DNA of 64,000 nt from Kalaharituber pfeilii (lineage: Eukaryota > Ascomycota > Pezizomycetes > Pezizales > Pezizaceae). Position numbers and translations under genes: made by a program. The DNA is taken from positions 186,001-250,000 of the forward strand of contig WHUZ01000066.1 in NCBI GenBank assembly GCA_015179045.1, written 5' to 3'. The notes under the pieces are model-generated. The model was not told the origin of the DNA. It worked only from the letters and a program-made list of their open reading frames with translations, and ran no database searches. Shown here piece by piece: positions 1 to 10,545 of the stretch. Position 1 is the first letter of the stretch. Every line of letters starts with the position of its first letter.

Positions 1-129
1 CCTTTCTCGTCAATATCGACGTCTTATTGTTGCTGGTTATAACTCTCGCTTCGTTTACATTGTCTGTATTACTGCATTGTTCTATTTATTTATTTATTTA
101 TTTTTTTTTTTGTGTGTGTGTTGTCGCTC

Positions 130-720
130 CTTACTCATGTAGTCTCAAACTGCCCAGACATTTGCAAAACAATATTTCTGACTACCAATTATTCCAGTCC
201 CCGTCTCCGCCCTCCCTGGCCGAAGAGGCAGGTAAAGTTAACAATAATCTCTCAAACAAGGGTCTTGAAGAGTAAGATTTAGCAGGTCACTCCTGCTCCC
301 TACAGCGACCGCATATGCTTACTAGAGATAACTATAAAAGCCTCGGTTCTAGTTGACAATTGATGGTAGTTTAATTACGCATTGGGCAAACGGCGTATAT
401 TAGTTCTCACAAAAGTACTTGTCAGGATTCTAGAATCCTTTTTGAATTAGACGTGAGTAAAAGTGGGTATAGATAGACATGCATTCCTCCTTAGCCACCA
501 CAAATGCGACATAAGACACGGAACACGGACATTTGAAGGGCCAGAAAATTTCCCGACGTTTGAGTGCCAGATTTCCAAAATGGTCTTGTGTAGCGCAATC
601 TTCTAGTCAACAATGCTGTAAACAAGTTAGCGTTGAATGTTAAATAGAATACTTTTACCTCATCATTATTTCTTCCAACGCTCCCTAGGCCGTGGATTAT
701 GTTGCAGATACGAGCTGAAG
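130..720. repeat. Dispersed/segmental repeat, left copy (matches 58040-59520)
   Basis: This stretch can be aligned by eye with 58040-59520. Shared blocks include TCAAACTGCCCAGA, GGGTCTTGAAGA, GCAGGTCACTCCTG, ACTTGTCAGG, TAGTCAACAATGCTGTA and GAATACTTTT. They keep the same order and orientation, with obvious substitutions and small indels. The right copy carries two retroposon insertions that are absent here, so this copy is close to an empty-site reference. I see no convincing coding capacity; the short ORFs across it are not conserved as frames. The preceding 84-118 is low-complexity TTTA/T/TG sequence. Confidence 0.75.
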
Positions 721-818
721 CGCGCATGCGATGCAAGAGCCAAGCTGACACAAGACACAAGGTGATGCTGTCGTCATGTTTAGCTGTTGCAAACTCATGC
801 TCGTGACGACGTCATATT

Positions 819-2349
819 TTTTTTTTATATCATTACTCGTATGCCGCCCGGCGGGGGTATGGCGAGGTTAGGTACATAGGGAATAAACTATATGAAATAA
901 GCTAGACAAACAAAGTAACTAACAGAACGTATGAGTCGACGCCCCCGCTTGTTCCTACTCCCTGCCTGCCGATTCTAACATGGTCGCCAGTGTGTCTGCC
1001 CCGCCTCCTCCGCTTCCGGGGGTGCTTTCACCGACGGCCTCGCCTCCTGCCCCATACTCGGCACTCTCCCCAAACGTGTTTCGTCGTTTCTGCCCCTTCC
1101 CCGCACCATCGGCACTCCAGGCTCTCCGCCTTGTTGATTCTGTGCTTCCATGCTCGGAGGCCCTTGTCTCCTAGTAGTCCCGCTCGGGTGGCTGTCAGTC
1201 CGCCTAGACGATCCAGTGGTCGATAGCTCAGGCCCAGTCAGTTCCTTTCTTCGGCTCTTCGGGCTCTCGTTTCTGCATGTATCCCGGCTTCGGTGACCAC
1301 CTCGGTCTGGTATGGTAGAAAGGCGCCGATTTTGGCGGCTCTGTCTGCTCTCTCGTTGCCTTCCATGCCATTGTGGGCTTTGATGCACATCACGGCCACG
1401 CGTAGCCCTCCCATATTGACTCTCTTCTCCCAGGCCGTACTGACCATGTGTGCTGCCCCCCCCCCCCCCCCCCGGTTGCTGGGAGTCCTTGAGATATCAT
1501 TTTTAGTCTCTGTATAGCCACTCTCGAGTCGGACAGCAGCAGGATCTCCTTTTCCCCTTCATCCATAGCTCTTGCCATGGCGATGAGTTCGGCGTCGTTC
1601 ACTGTGGCCCTAGAGCCTAGGTAATGTGAAGCCGGTTTGTTATTCAATAGTCCCACCCCTATCCTCCCTTCGATTCTGCTGCCGTCCGTGTACACCGCTT
1701 TCCAGCCTTGTTCTTCCTCCTCGATCCTTCTTTCCCACTCCTGCTTCGCTGCCTAGGCGTCCAGGGTGTTGAGCACTGCCAGCGTGAGTGGTTCCTTCCA
1801 TTCTAGCGAACCCGTCAGGTACTGGGTCTCCTCCTCGGCCTTTAGTGGTCCTTCTTTGTCGAATCTCAGCCTCCTGGCTTCAATTCGAGTCGATTTGCTC
1901 TCCATAAAGGCATGTACCATATCTATATTGGCTAGGCCTTCTACCACATCTGTCCCAGCCCCCCCTTGCCTTAGCTATGCCTCTAAGAATAAAAGGAGAG
2001 TAAGGGTACCCTTACCCGAAAGCAGACGGGTTGCCTCTGCCTAGGTTCAGCCTTTTGCGGAAGTGTGATGTGAACTTTAACTCCCAGTCCACGTGTAGGC
2101 CCGTTCCGGTCCCTTTATTCCGAAAACGATTGTTTACCTCTTCTTTGGGTCCAGTTCGAATCCTCCTTCGCGCGACTCGGCCTCTAAGTGGCCACGGTAG
2201 GCGTCAATGGCTTCTTCAGCTGTGTTAGATTCCTAGCTGTGTTAGATTCCTAGCTGTTACGACGCTGTGGAAGTCGTCCACATATGTGCATGTCTGTGTT
2301 TCCTCCGGTCTGGGCTCGGATTCCTCCACCCCTGCTTAAATATCTGCGT
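819..2349 (-). mobile_element. LINE-1a, 5'-truncated Tad-like non-LTR retrotransposon
   Basis: Read on the minus strand, the element starts inside the reverse transcriptase: a YVDDFHS box lies near 2270-2290. It continues through RNase H (YTDGSRIEGR near 1680, NDAELIA near 1600) and ends in the family-B tail at 827-875 followed by a poly(T) at 817-826. A possible 7-bp TSD, TCATATT, sits at 812-818 and 2350-2356; it is short and borders poly(T), so it is only suggestive. A C homopolymer of about 17 at 1457-1473 lies where intact copies encode a Gly/Ala-containing linker, and the RNase H frame changes there. The copy is non-functional. Confidence 0.85.
975..1695 (-). pseudogene. RNase H and C-terminal region of LINE-1a, frameshifted
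   Basis: Three overlapping minus-strand frames (1390-1695, 1238-1447, 975-1388) together cover the RNase H domain and the region after it. Visible are YTDGSRIEGR (first catalytic Asp), NDAELIAMARAM (catalytic Glu) and LSDSRVAI (second Asp), then a knock-out at the poly-C tract. After it comes KAHNGMEGNERADRAAK, with the last catalytic Asp. The zinc knuckle region near 1060-1120 survives in a third frame. It is a decayed domain of the enclosing element, not a host gene. Confidence 0.8.
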
Positions 2350-2730
2350 TCATATTATTTCCCCTTCCAGCGACATCACCACGATCTTCGGTGAAGAGAA
2401 ACCCGAACCGTAGAGTGCAAGCAAGGACGAATTCCTCATTCGCAATCGTGTTTCTAAGGTTCTGACAACGTTCATAGATTGAGGGGAGGATATCCGTCGA
2501 CGTGTACACGCTGCGGGACTTGGGGATGGTGCTCTTCTCAAAATGACGGCTGGTGTCGTCCACAACAAGGAGAAGGCGAATCGCGAAAAATGAGGCAGTG
2601 GATTATCGCGCATAGCCTTTGGACAGTTGCTCGATCGCTTGTAGAGCGTCACGCGGGCATGGGTGTTCCCCGTATTGTAGACAATAGCAACGTCTAAGGC
2701 AAAGGATTTGGAGGGCTCGGAGTCGTGCAA
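2350..2730 (-). pseudogene. Unrecognised coding-like segment upstream of LINE-1a
   Basis: Two overlapping minus-strand frames (2350-2730 and 2336-2563) read like one protein split by a frameshift near 2560. The first part runs to LPHFSRFAFSLL and the second continues VDDTSRHFEKSTIP and YTSTDILPSIYERC. I recognise no family. The composition looks protein-like rather than random, but no start, intron or homolog can be shown. It may be a fragment of a host gene interrupted by the LINE-1a insertion at its 3' side. Confidence 0.3.
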
Positions 2731-2759
2731 TTGGTGCTGGCGGGTGCGGGAGACATGTT

Positions 2760-5640
2760 TGTAGTGGCCTCTTTTATGTGAGCGGAGTTCCCTATAGTAC
2801 GTGTTAAACTTAGGTAGAAGAGATGATTGTTATTACTTAGACAGAGTAGTCAAAAGTACGGTATCTATAGACAAAGAGTATGAGGTTGCTCTCGGGCCTT
2901 ACTAGCCTCAGTCATGGCCCCCACTAATATCCGACACTCTGAGCCATCATGTCCGACCGGACATTGCTGCAGATCTGTAATATGGATTTTGGTACCAGCC
3001 CAACGGCAGTAGCGGAGCTTGCCGAGTGCGAGAACTATGTCTTCCTAGAGGAGTAGCGGTGGTGTTGTTGCACTACAACGCTCGTATCCTCTATGGAAGG
3101 GGAGCTGGAGCTAGTCCGTGAAAGGGAAGCCAATGATTCCGGCACGGTTTAGAGCGACTCTAGCGCGTATACTGGACTTATTGAAAGATTGGGGTATAAC
3201 CATAACTTTAGGATTGGATTCAACTATAGCTCAAGGCTGTCAGTTCAATCTGGGAATGGAAGGAGCAAAGTATGGGAGAGGGGGTGATTCTGAAAAGGGG
3301 GGGGGGTGAGTTTAGGTTAGCATTTCCTAAATCTGGATAGTCTTGAAGGGACTTAAAATTATTGGAGTTCCCTAAGATTTGCTACTTCGTTACGCAATTA
3401 GCGGTCTCATGAGGTCGATATAATTTCAGACGTAGATTATGGGTGGATCGTACGCCTGCGTAGAGGAGAAATCTTGAAAGTAGCGCAGAGCCCACCCTCC
3501 TAGACCTCCTGAAAGTATGGGCGCGAGAAAGCATAGATCGAATAGTTTTCCTTTTGGTGTCAGTACCATATCGCCAAATGGTAATCCTTTTCAAATATTT
3601 GACAACCACTGAATTATACTGACCTACGAGGCATGAAAGAACATTCTCCACGGAATATTGGAAAATTTGTAACGTAAATTCTTCTTTCCCTCTTTTTCCT
3701 TCGTCAAATACGCCTTAATCCCAAGGTCTAGATTTGCAATTTGATAAGTAATTTTTGCTTCCATTTGTGTATTGAGGAATAAATGATTTCCTTTCTTTTC
3801 TTGTGATTCCCAATGGCCTTGCTGTGTATCATCGGGGTAGGTTACGCTGCCACGATACCTGAATTCCATCGCAGCCATTCCTCAATTTGAAAGAGGTTGT
3901 GGGGCATCAAACGCAATATTTCGTCGATACCATTGGTATATATGAGTTTTGTAATTTGGGTATATGTGTCCTTGTTTATTTTGTCTCCCATTTCGGACAT
4001 GTTAGTTGCACCTGGCGTAATACAGCCCAAGGAGGTGATGAGCACAAAATTGGAAAAGATGAAAACTATATCCAGTTCCAGAGCATCAGCGTATCCTGTG
4101 TGGCGTTAACATTATCCACCCCGCCCGTCCCCCCCGCGGTATATATATGTTTTTGTTTTTTTTATATTCCCCCCGCGGTCCAGCAGCCCTCCCCTCCCAC
4201 ACAGGGCCAACAGGTCTGGGCGATCAGAGCCTGTGTTATCTGTTGTACCTCCGCTATGCAGAAGATTATGATAACATATCAGATTAGTTTAATCTATCAG
4301 TCATTTGCAAGGAAGGATCAGAACGAGCAAGGAGATATAGATCCTTCATCGTACCTAGTGGAGAGGAGCAAGTGCAAGTAGCTCGATACAGCCTAACTCC
4401 GCGGGCGATCCCCATACACACTACCTGTCAGCGCCTTCTTCTACACACGTGTGTAAAACCATCCCATACCCGATCTCGATTCCATGCCTACTTGCCTCAG
4501 TTGGTAACTTGCAGTATGAGTAAACTAAAGACGAAAATATATTCATCCTCATCCCCAGAAAAGGAAACCTTCCGCTCGTATGACTAGTAAAAGTGCAACA
4601 AGGAAGACTGACTCCTTTGCATTCCAAAGAAACCAAGTTAGCATCAAGGTGTTGAGAGTAATAAGCAATTCCTGTAAGACTTACCAAATACCCCTTATTC
4701 ACGCTCTTTGCGCCTCCATCCCCCCTGCCCGTTAACCTATCTCAACAGCCATTGGCTATCAATATTTCTCCACTAGGTCCAAACCTGCCACCCTTGAAGA
4801 AAGCGAGTACAAAAGTTGTGCGCTGTAGATGGATGACTCCCACTCTTCCTCCTCTGTCAGCTGCTCCCCTGGGTTCCCCTTCCAAACATTGCCCTCCGGC
4901 CGGTCCTTCTCAGCTCTCATTTCTCCTGACGCCCACGAGTTGGGTGCCGCCAGCCCTCTTTTAGTCTTTCCGCTAGTACTGTTTTCTTTCTGGCGAAGTC
5001 ACAACAACCTTCGACGCAACCGGGATTCGGATCATAGGGGGGTCGATGCCGTGATTATTAACTCTATTGCCAATCATTGTTCTCCCATTTTAGTCTGTGT
5101 TTCTGGAGTAGCGTGGTGGCGTACAATCTTCCAGACCCAGGGATTCTCCGGTGTAGAGGTCGATCCCTTCGAAGGAGAATGACGGGCATACAGCCGGCAG
5201 CGGATCCATCGTCCATCTGCTTTGGACGGTTCCCCGAACACTTGTGGAAGAAATCAGAGGTGAAGGGGAATTGGTCATGTAAACTATGTTATTCCCTAAT
5301 ATGACCGATTTAGGGGGGATAGCAGTGGTGGGCTCAGTGGTGACTGATGCTGAGGATCCGATTGCAGCACTCTCTGCGGCCCGAGATACAGCAGTGAGTG
5401 TCGGTTTTCGTGCTGGCTGAATGGACATTACTTCGGTAACTGGGTTCGTTCTACGAGAAACGTGTGGTTCCTCACCGAGGTGTGGATAAGAGGTATATTC
5501 CTTGATTCTAGCTCGCTGCCGATCTGAAGGTGCTCTTAGCGGGTCCAGCTAAACTGGGGCTTGCATCAAATAGCTTTAGCGGGTGAATATACAATATACG
5601 ACGGGTGGAGGGGTATCTGCGGGTATCAGCCAGGACCGTA
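2760..5640. other. No convincing gene; unannotated intergenic DNA
   Basis: Several short ORFs occur (for example minus 3624-3878, minus 3842-4045, minus 5090-5428), but none shows a recognisable domain or a clean exon structure. A poorly preserved repeat pair links 3180-3310 to 5635-5850. The shared order is an ACTATAGCTC or GCTATAGTTC block, then GGCTGTCAGT or GGTTGTCAGT, then a purine-rich stretch. The second copy was later interrupted by the micro-element at 5696. Confidence 0.5.
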
Positions 5641-5695
5641 GGTTTGGGCTCGGCTATAGTTCACGGTTGTCAGTCCACTCTGTTGCCCTGCCATG

Positions 5696-5749
5696 GCGAA
5701 CAGCTACAAGCGGGGTCACGTGAAATTAAAAAAAAAAAAAAAAAAAAAA
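5696..5749 (+). mobile_element. Family-A micro-retroposon (54 bp)
   Basis: It consists of CCCTGCCATGGCGAACAGCT, then ACAAGCGGGGTCACGTGAAATT and about 21 A. It is bounded by a perfect 13-bp TSD GTCCACTCTGTTG at 5683-5695 and 5750-5762. The 5' end coincides with the base of the predicted CCCTGC/GCGGGG stem. The body is the terminal ~40 nt of LINE-2. It has no coding capacity and was presumably mobilised by a LINE-2 enzyme. Confidence 0.93.
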
Positions 5750-6135
5750 GTCCACTCTGTTGCGAGCCTGCGGCAAAGGGGGAGGGGGGAAGCAGTAAAA
5801 GGAGGGCTGAAGGGGGGAGTGGGTGTTGAAAGACGGACAGATTTTCTCTCTACTTAGCTTACCCTGAATGGGATAATATCCAAGTGTCTGAAATATGGCT
5901 TCCTAGTTTGTGTAGGTGTGGCCCGATGGGATAGTGATGTGCGATCCGGATGTCCGTATAATTGTCGAAGTAGAGTTGGGGTGGATGTGTTATAAGAGGG
6001 CGATGGTGTCACGAGAAAGTCTAAAGGAGCGCCAAGCCCGCCTCACTCCTGGTCGCTATTCTCACTTCCGGTCACGGCCCTTCGGAAGATGTGTTTCCTG
6101 TCGGAACATGTGCTTTCTTTCGAGAGAATTAAATA

Positions 6136-6895
6136 CAGTCTAACCTTGCTATACCGGACGAGTGAAAATCTGGCACTTTTGTCCGGTATAGCAAGGTTCC
6201 GGTATAGAATAAAATGCTTGGCAACTGTAAAAAAGGGGTGGCAAAATTTGTATAGAAATTACTGGAGTAGGAAATAAACAAGTGCAGCAAACATTAACTC
6301 AATCAAAGTCTATTCAATATGCATCGCTCTCACCACCTAGAACAGGTCGACCCTTAAAAGCTCTGGGGAGCAAATATGCAAGCATTCACTAGGGCCAAAA
6401 CATGCTACTCTGACTGTTTCTCTAAAAGCCTATCAATTCACGCCAAAGAAGCAGCAAACTCTACAAGAATGTTCCAGTCTCTCGGCAGCAGCAGCGACAG
6501 CAGTGGTAGCAGCAATGGTGACAGCAGTGGCAGCAGCAGTGGCAGCAGCAGTGGCAGCAGCAGTGGTGGCAGCAGTGGTGGCAGCATCTGTAGCAAGTGA
6601 TAGCAGCAGCGGTGACAGCAGTGATGGCAGCAGTAACGGCAGCAGTAGTGGTAGTTAGCATTGACAGCAGTAGAGTGGTAAACAACCAGTCTAAGTGGTA
6701 AAGTGGGGTAGTCTAAGATGTATTAGTATTAGTGTGTCCGGTATAGCAAATATTATTTGTATGGGGACAGGGGGGTAGTTATCTGGAGGTTTTTGTCCGG
6801 TCCGGTATTGTTAGGGCGTCCGGTATAGCAAGGGCAATTTGTATGGGAAACGGTTGTCCGAATCAGAGGCCATCCGGTATAGCAAGGTTAGACTG
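6136..6895. mobile_element. MITE-like DNA transposon with 24-bp inverted repeats
   Basis: The left end CAGTCTAACCTTGCTATACC continuing GGAC and the right end (reverse complement) CAGTCTAACCTTGCTATACC continuing GGAT form a perfect TIR of at least 23 bp. TA dinucleotides flank both ends (6134-6135 and 6896-6897). Internal subterminal repeats of TCCGGTATAGCAA recur near 6180, 6736, 6820 and 6872. TA targets and CAG-initial termini are typical of pogo/Fot1-type Tc1-mariner elements. At 760 bp, with no transposase ORF, it is non-autonomous and would have needed a transposase supplied in trans. Confidence 0.9.
6479..6665 (+). repeat. AGC/AGT trinucleotide-rich tract inside the MITE
   Basis: Imperfect CAG/AGC/AGT/GGC triplets run for about 185 bp. 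One frame gives Ser/Gly-rich SSGSSSGSSSG, the opposite strand Cys/His/Thr-rich translations. Both are consequences of the repeat, and no gene is inferred. Its position within a MITE suggests the repeat expanded after or during amplification of the element. Confidence 0.85.
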
Positions 6896-7092
6896 TACCT
6901 TTAGCTGGCTGGGAATGTCATTAGATATATATAACTCAGCACAGCAGGGTGACCTAAAAAGTTTGCCCGCCAGGCTTCAATTGAACTCAGGCATCCTCAC
7001 CAGGTATTCTCGACTTCTGAGGCTCGCTCCTATAAGCTAGAAGCAAAAAAAAGGCTCAGTTGCAGGCGACTGCAATGGGAGCTAAAAATAAA

Positions 7093-7164
7093 TGGAGACG
7101 CGGGGAATCGAACCCCGGACCACCTCTATGCTAAAGAGGTATTATACCACTAAACCACGTCCCC
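7093..7164 (-). tRNA. tRNA-Ala(AGC)
   Basis: The minus strand folds as a 72-nt cloverleaf. The acceptor is GGGGACG with CGTCTCC (one G-U), the D arm lies in GGTTTAGTGGTATAATACC, and the anticodon stem CCTCT/AGAGG encloses loop TTAGCAT, giving anticodon AGC (alanine, GCU/GCC codons). The T arm is CCGGGGTTCGATTCCCCGC and the discriminator base is A. A box and B box are intact and there is no intron. Downstream on the minus strand a TTTATTTTTAG tract can serve as a pol III terminator. It is the only clearly canonical tRNA gene in the window. Confidence 0.96.
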
Positions 7165-7776
7165 TTTTGATATTAGGTAACTGCAAGCATCTCCTCTAAA
7201 GGGTAAACCATCAGCGACCCGCATCTACTATCCGGGGGGGTAGGCATACAACTTTAGTTAACAATTCAAGTACAAGCCTGAATGGAACAGGGTATGTTTT
7301 TGTGTTGTGTTTTTTTTACGTTTTGTATAGTTTATATCATAAAGTGCAAGTAGCAGAAAGTAATATGGTGAGAGCCCAAGCCAAAGAAGTTTCGACAAAA
7401 AAGAAAAAATTACTAAAATCAGCCACTCCAGACTACAAAGAGAGTCACGACCTTTTTCAGCGACACCAGCCGTACAGCTTTCCCTACTCTCCATTTCTAA
7501 TTGGCGGTTTCCAGTAATGCTGTTTTCCCCCCCGCTCCTCGTTGAACTTACTATAACCCGCGTATGCATGACCAACCATTTATCATTTTAGGTTGTCCGT
7601 CATGTTGAGGAGGAGGAATAATGAGCTTTTTTTCTCTGCGCTTTACTCATCTGTAAAAGATGTGAAGCAGGCACACCCGGGAGGGAGAGTCTCTAAGTAT
7701 TCCTGGATGCCGTATAAACGCGGCAGAGAGTGGGATTTCAAAGTCATAGTCCGAACCTAACGATACCTACATTCAG

Positions 7777-8203
7777 GAAATGGAGGGAAAGCAGACTAGC
7801 CCGATGTTATCTACCTAGAGGGGGAGGTAGAATCAGATAGTCAAACGCCGTCGAAGGTGCGGTTATCAGGCAAATGGCACCACTCGTGCGTGTATGACTG
7901 GGATGGAATGACAAAGGTGGACAGAAAGGGGAAGGGGAGGGGGGTGGGGGAGATGGACATGACTGCTTGATTTTCGGGGGGATATTTTGGTGTTCATGCT
8001 TGATTGTTCTCCTGGGGCATTGGGCTTTTGCTTTGTGTTTCCTCCGCATCACCGAGGTCGTGGTATTGTTGTGTGCTTTTACAGGGGATGGTTTGTAGGT
8101 AGTTGCACAGGTGCCTGTCTCCGGGCCATAAGGACTTCGGTCTAGGGACCCTGCCATGGCGAACAGCTGCAATTGGGGTTACGTGAAATAAAAAAACAAA
8201 CTG
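7777..8203 (+). mobile_element. 5'-truncated ORF1-type element with family-A tail
   Basis: The first ~190 nt encode VIYLEGEVESDSQTPSKVRL and the following SGKW...YDWD residues. This matches the C-terminal end of the ORF1 at 61727-62677, up to a stop near 7965. A 3' UTR of about 190 nt follows, ending in a short hairpin (GGACTTCGGTC) and the family-A core CCCTGCCATGGCGAACAGCT with an A-rich tail at 8188-8203. A probable imperfect TSD CTACATNCA lies at 7768-7776 and 8204-8212. It is a second, shorter copy of the ORF1-only element. Confidence 0.8.
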
Positions 8204-8783
8204 CTACATACATGGATATCTGTATGAAATGCATCAGATGCGGGGTACCCGCTATGCGGTGTCCTTTTGCTCTTGTCGATCGAGCCATTGCTAGTTAGGT
8301 GACGGGAAAAAGGAACTTTGAAGAAGAACGTTGCAATAGCTGCTGTATCCAGGATTTCCTTCTATTAATAAAGTGAATCCGGCAGGTAGGTTTGCTAGCG
8401 GCGCCGCACTCGGAAGTATTGTGATTATAGAAGCGACAGCTGGTAGCATACTATTAGGAAATATTTGTGCGCATGACGGTGAATTTTACGGCAATGCTTT
8501 CGGAGAGGTGTTAACAAATGTTGGGTTGTGGCAAAGGGTATTTTTGCTTACCAAGTTTGGGATATATCAAGAGACAAACTTTAGAGCAGTATACCACAGC
8601 CGCAAAAGGGTAAATTGGAGGTACTGTATTATTCATTATGTAGTTGAACGTATAATATGTACCGTGCAAGCACGTGTTGACTGAGCTCTGTCATACCTGT
8701 AAGTCTCCCCGTTAAAGCCTCCTCCTTTCGTCAGTAACACACAGGTCCGCTCACCACAGTACGATCATTTCCCACTGCAGCGG

Positions 8784-9287
8784 TTATAGCAACGGATATC
8801 CCTCTCGAATTCCCTCCTGCTCTCTCTTTCCATACTTTTTCTTTAGCTCTGATTTATCCGGCGGTTTAAGCCACCTATGTTCTCCATCTTTATCTCTTCC
8901 GCATCGAACAACGTCAATCAGTACGCCCTCCGGGCTCCAAACATGGATAGCCTTGACTGGCCAGCGAAGAATTGGGTGACGTAGAGGATGAACCCCCGTG
9001 TTCCAACTGGTATTTCTAAGTGTCTTTGGATCCATCCCTTGCACATCATCGAGGCCTGAATTGAACATGCCCGCTTTCATCATGCGACGGAGGTTAGGGA
9101 ATATCTGGCCCCAAGAGCACGAGGGCTCAGGTGCTTGTTCGATGTGATAAGTGAATCGTGGCGCTGTTTCAGCGGCAAAGCTGACGTGCTTCGGTGGGCG
9201 CTCTTCCCGAACGAAACAAGCCATTGGCCCAGCATGCTTGCGCTTGAGCGCGGATCGTGGCATCCCCGTAGACAAGTCAGTGGACAT
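8784..9287 (-). CDS. Hypothetical protein with KHVSFAAE motif (167 aa)
   Basis: This is an uninterrupted 167-residue frame. It has a basic N-terminal part (SALKRKHAGP), then PPKHVSFAAETAPRFTYH near residues 31-48, a middle segment with SSCSWGQIF-like aromatic residues, NTGVHPLRHPILRWPV near 92-107, and a charged C-terminus rich in Lys/Glu. I recognise no domain. Its order of features (basic stretch, V-x-FAAE-x-RY/F, NTG..HP-[IV]-L, PV) parallels the protein at 49430-50101, so the two may be paralogs. KHVSF also fits the loose PP1-docking RVxF pattern, which is weak evidence on its own. Upstream on the minus strand, TTTGCTGATAG followed by CAG about 20 nt on could be an intron end just before the ATG. 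Confidence 0.55.
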   Translation of the reverse strand: MSTDLSTGMPRSALKRKHAGPMACFVREERPPKHVSFAAETAPRFTYHIEQAPEPSCSWGQIFPNLRRMMKAGMFNSGLDDVQGMDPKTLRNTSWNTGVHPLRHPILRWPVKAIHVWSPEGVLIDVVRCGRDKDGEHRWLKPPDKSELKKKYGKREQEGIREGYPLL

Positions 9288-9339
9288 TGTAAATCTGCAC
9301 TGAGTAGACTATCAGCAAATATCCTAAGCCTGTAGCTAG

Positions 9340-10039
9340 TGTCCGCAAAGAATGGATCCTAGATAGGTCCGTTGAATTAGAGAGCCCAATGCTGCACAAG
9401 TGGATGCAATGTTGTTTGTTTGGTCGAAAGTAGTTACTTATGAGTACCGGGTGTCACTTCGTGGCGAAAGGTCGAGGGCAAAACGAAATAAACAATACAC
9501 AGCAAACTAAGCCATCTTTGCGGAGGTCTGCAACGTCGCTTTGTAATTTCGGACAAAACAAGCACACCCTTGGTCATGTGGCTACCGTTAACACTACCTT
9601 GTATCAACTCCAACATTTTCAGTCCTTGACGAGTTTTTCCGATAACTAACATATCAGGTGGCCACGCAGGGACTGCAGCGGATTGGAATCGCTGCCTCGG
9701 ATGTCGCAAACGATACTGTAGGTCAAACATAGCGCTGGCACAGGAACAGCGGAGCAAATGGGTCCGGAATCTGAGAAGATCCAAACAAACTACAATTTCC
9801 GCCCAAGCTTAAAACTCACGTCTCCTGCATTCGCTCTTTGGTATCGCAAAGGTCTCCTGATGACTGCCATAATCTGCGCCTGACATATCTATACAGCAAA
9901 TTCTATCAATTCCGCTACAATTCCCAATGGAATCCCCGGCGAGTTCGTAACCTACATCTGTGCGACTCATGGCAGTGGGATGATATCCGCGACCCAGGGC
10001 ACCGTAGCCAACTTCAAGATACCCGAACACAGCACTACC
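9340..10039. other. Spacer; one unrecognised minus-strand ORF
   Basis: A 116-residue minus-strand ORF (9434-9784) contains RQRFQSAAVPAWPPDMLVIG and looks protein-like, but I cannot place it in a family. From about 9850 the plus strand grades into the gag-like region that follows. I see no LTR or primer-binding site. Confidence 0.35.
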
Positions 10040-10545
10040 ACAGTCACTGAGACACTGTGGAAATACTACTACCAAGGGTTCCACTACGGCCTACAACAGA
10101 GACTTAATGCCATATCCGCACAAACAGTAATCCAAGGAGACTGACAGGCCGCTGATAAATCTCGAGCTCCGAAGGTAGCCGACCTCACCCCCTTCGACGG
10201 TACCAGGGAAAAATTTCAGGAATTTGTCATCCAGCTTCACCTTATCTTCAACTCTGACCCCTCCCGCTACGATACCGACACTAAGAAGCTGGCCTACGCC
10301 GCCTCCTATCTATCAAGAAATGCGCGACAGTAGTTCCAGCCCTACTTCGGTGAAGCCAGCAGACTAGTCACCTTTACTAACCACGACGCCTTCATTCAGG
10401 CCCTGAGGGCAGCCCTCGACGGTCCCAACGCCCACGCCCCCGCCGAGAGAAAGATTAAGGCCCTCAAACAGGGCAACGATAATTGTTCTACCTATCACAC
10501 CAAATTCACACCCCTAGCTACTACCATAGGCTATGGCAATCGAAC

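Noticed and set aside
5683..5762. Pairs of direct repeats around short spacers, considered as CRISPR-like or tandem repeats
   Set aside because: Each repeat pair is different from locus to locus and encloses the same tail core; they are TSDs, and the genome is eukaryotic.
6376..6600. Ser/Gly repeat ORF and its Cys/His-rich antisense ORF
   Set aside because: Both are translations of an AGC/AGT triplet tract within a MITE.
9840..10040. Possible LTR or primer-binding site 5' of gag
   Set aside because: No TG...CA-bounded repeat is found on both sides of the gag, and no stretch complementary to a tRNA 3' end was recognised.
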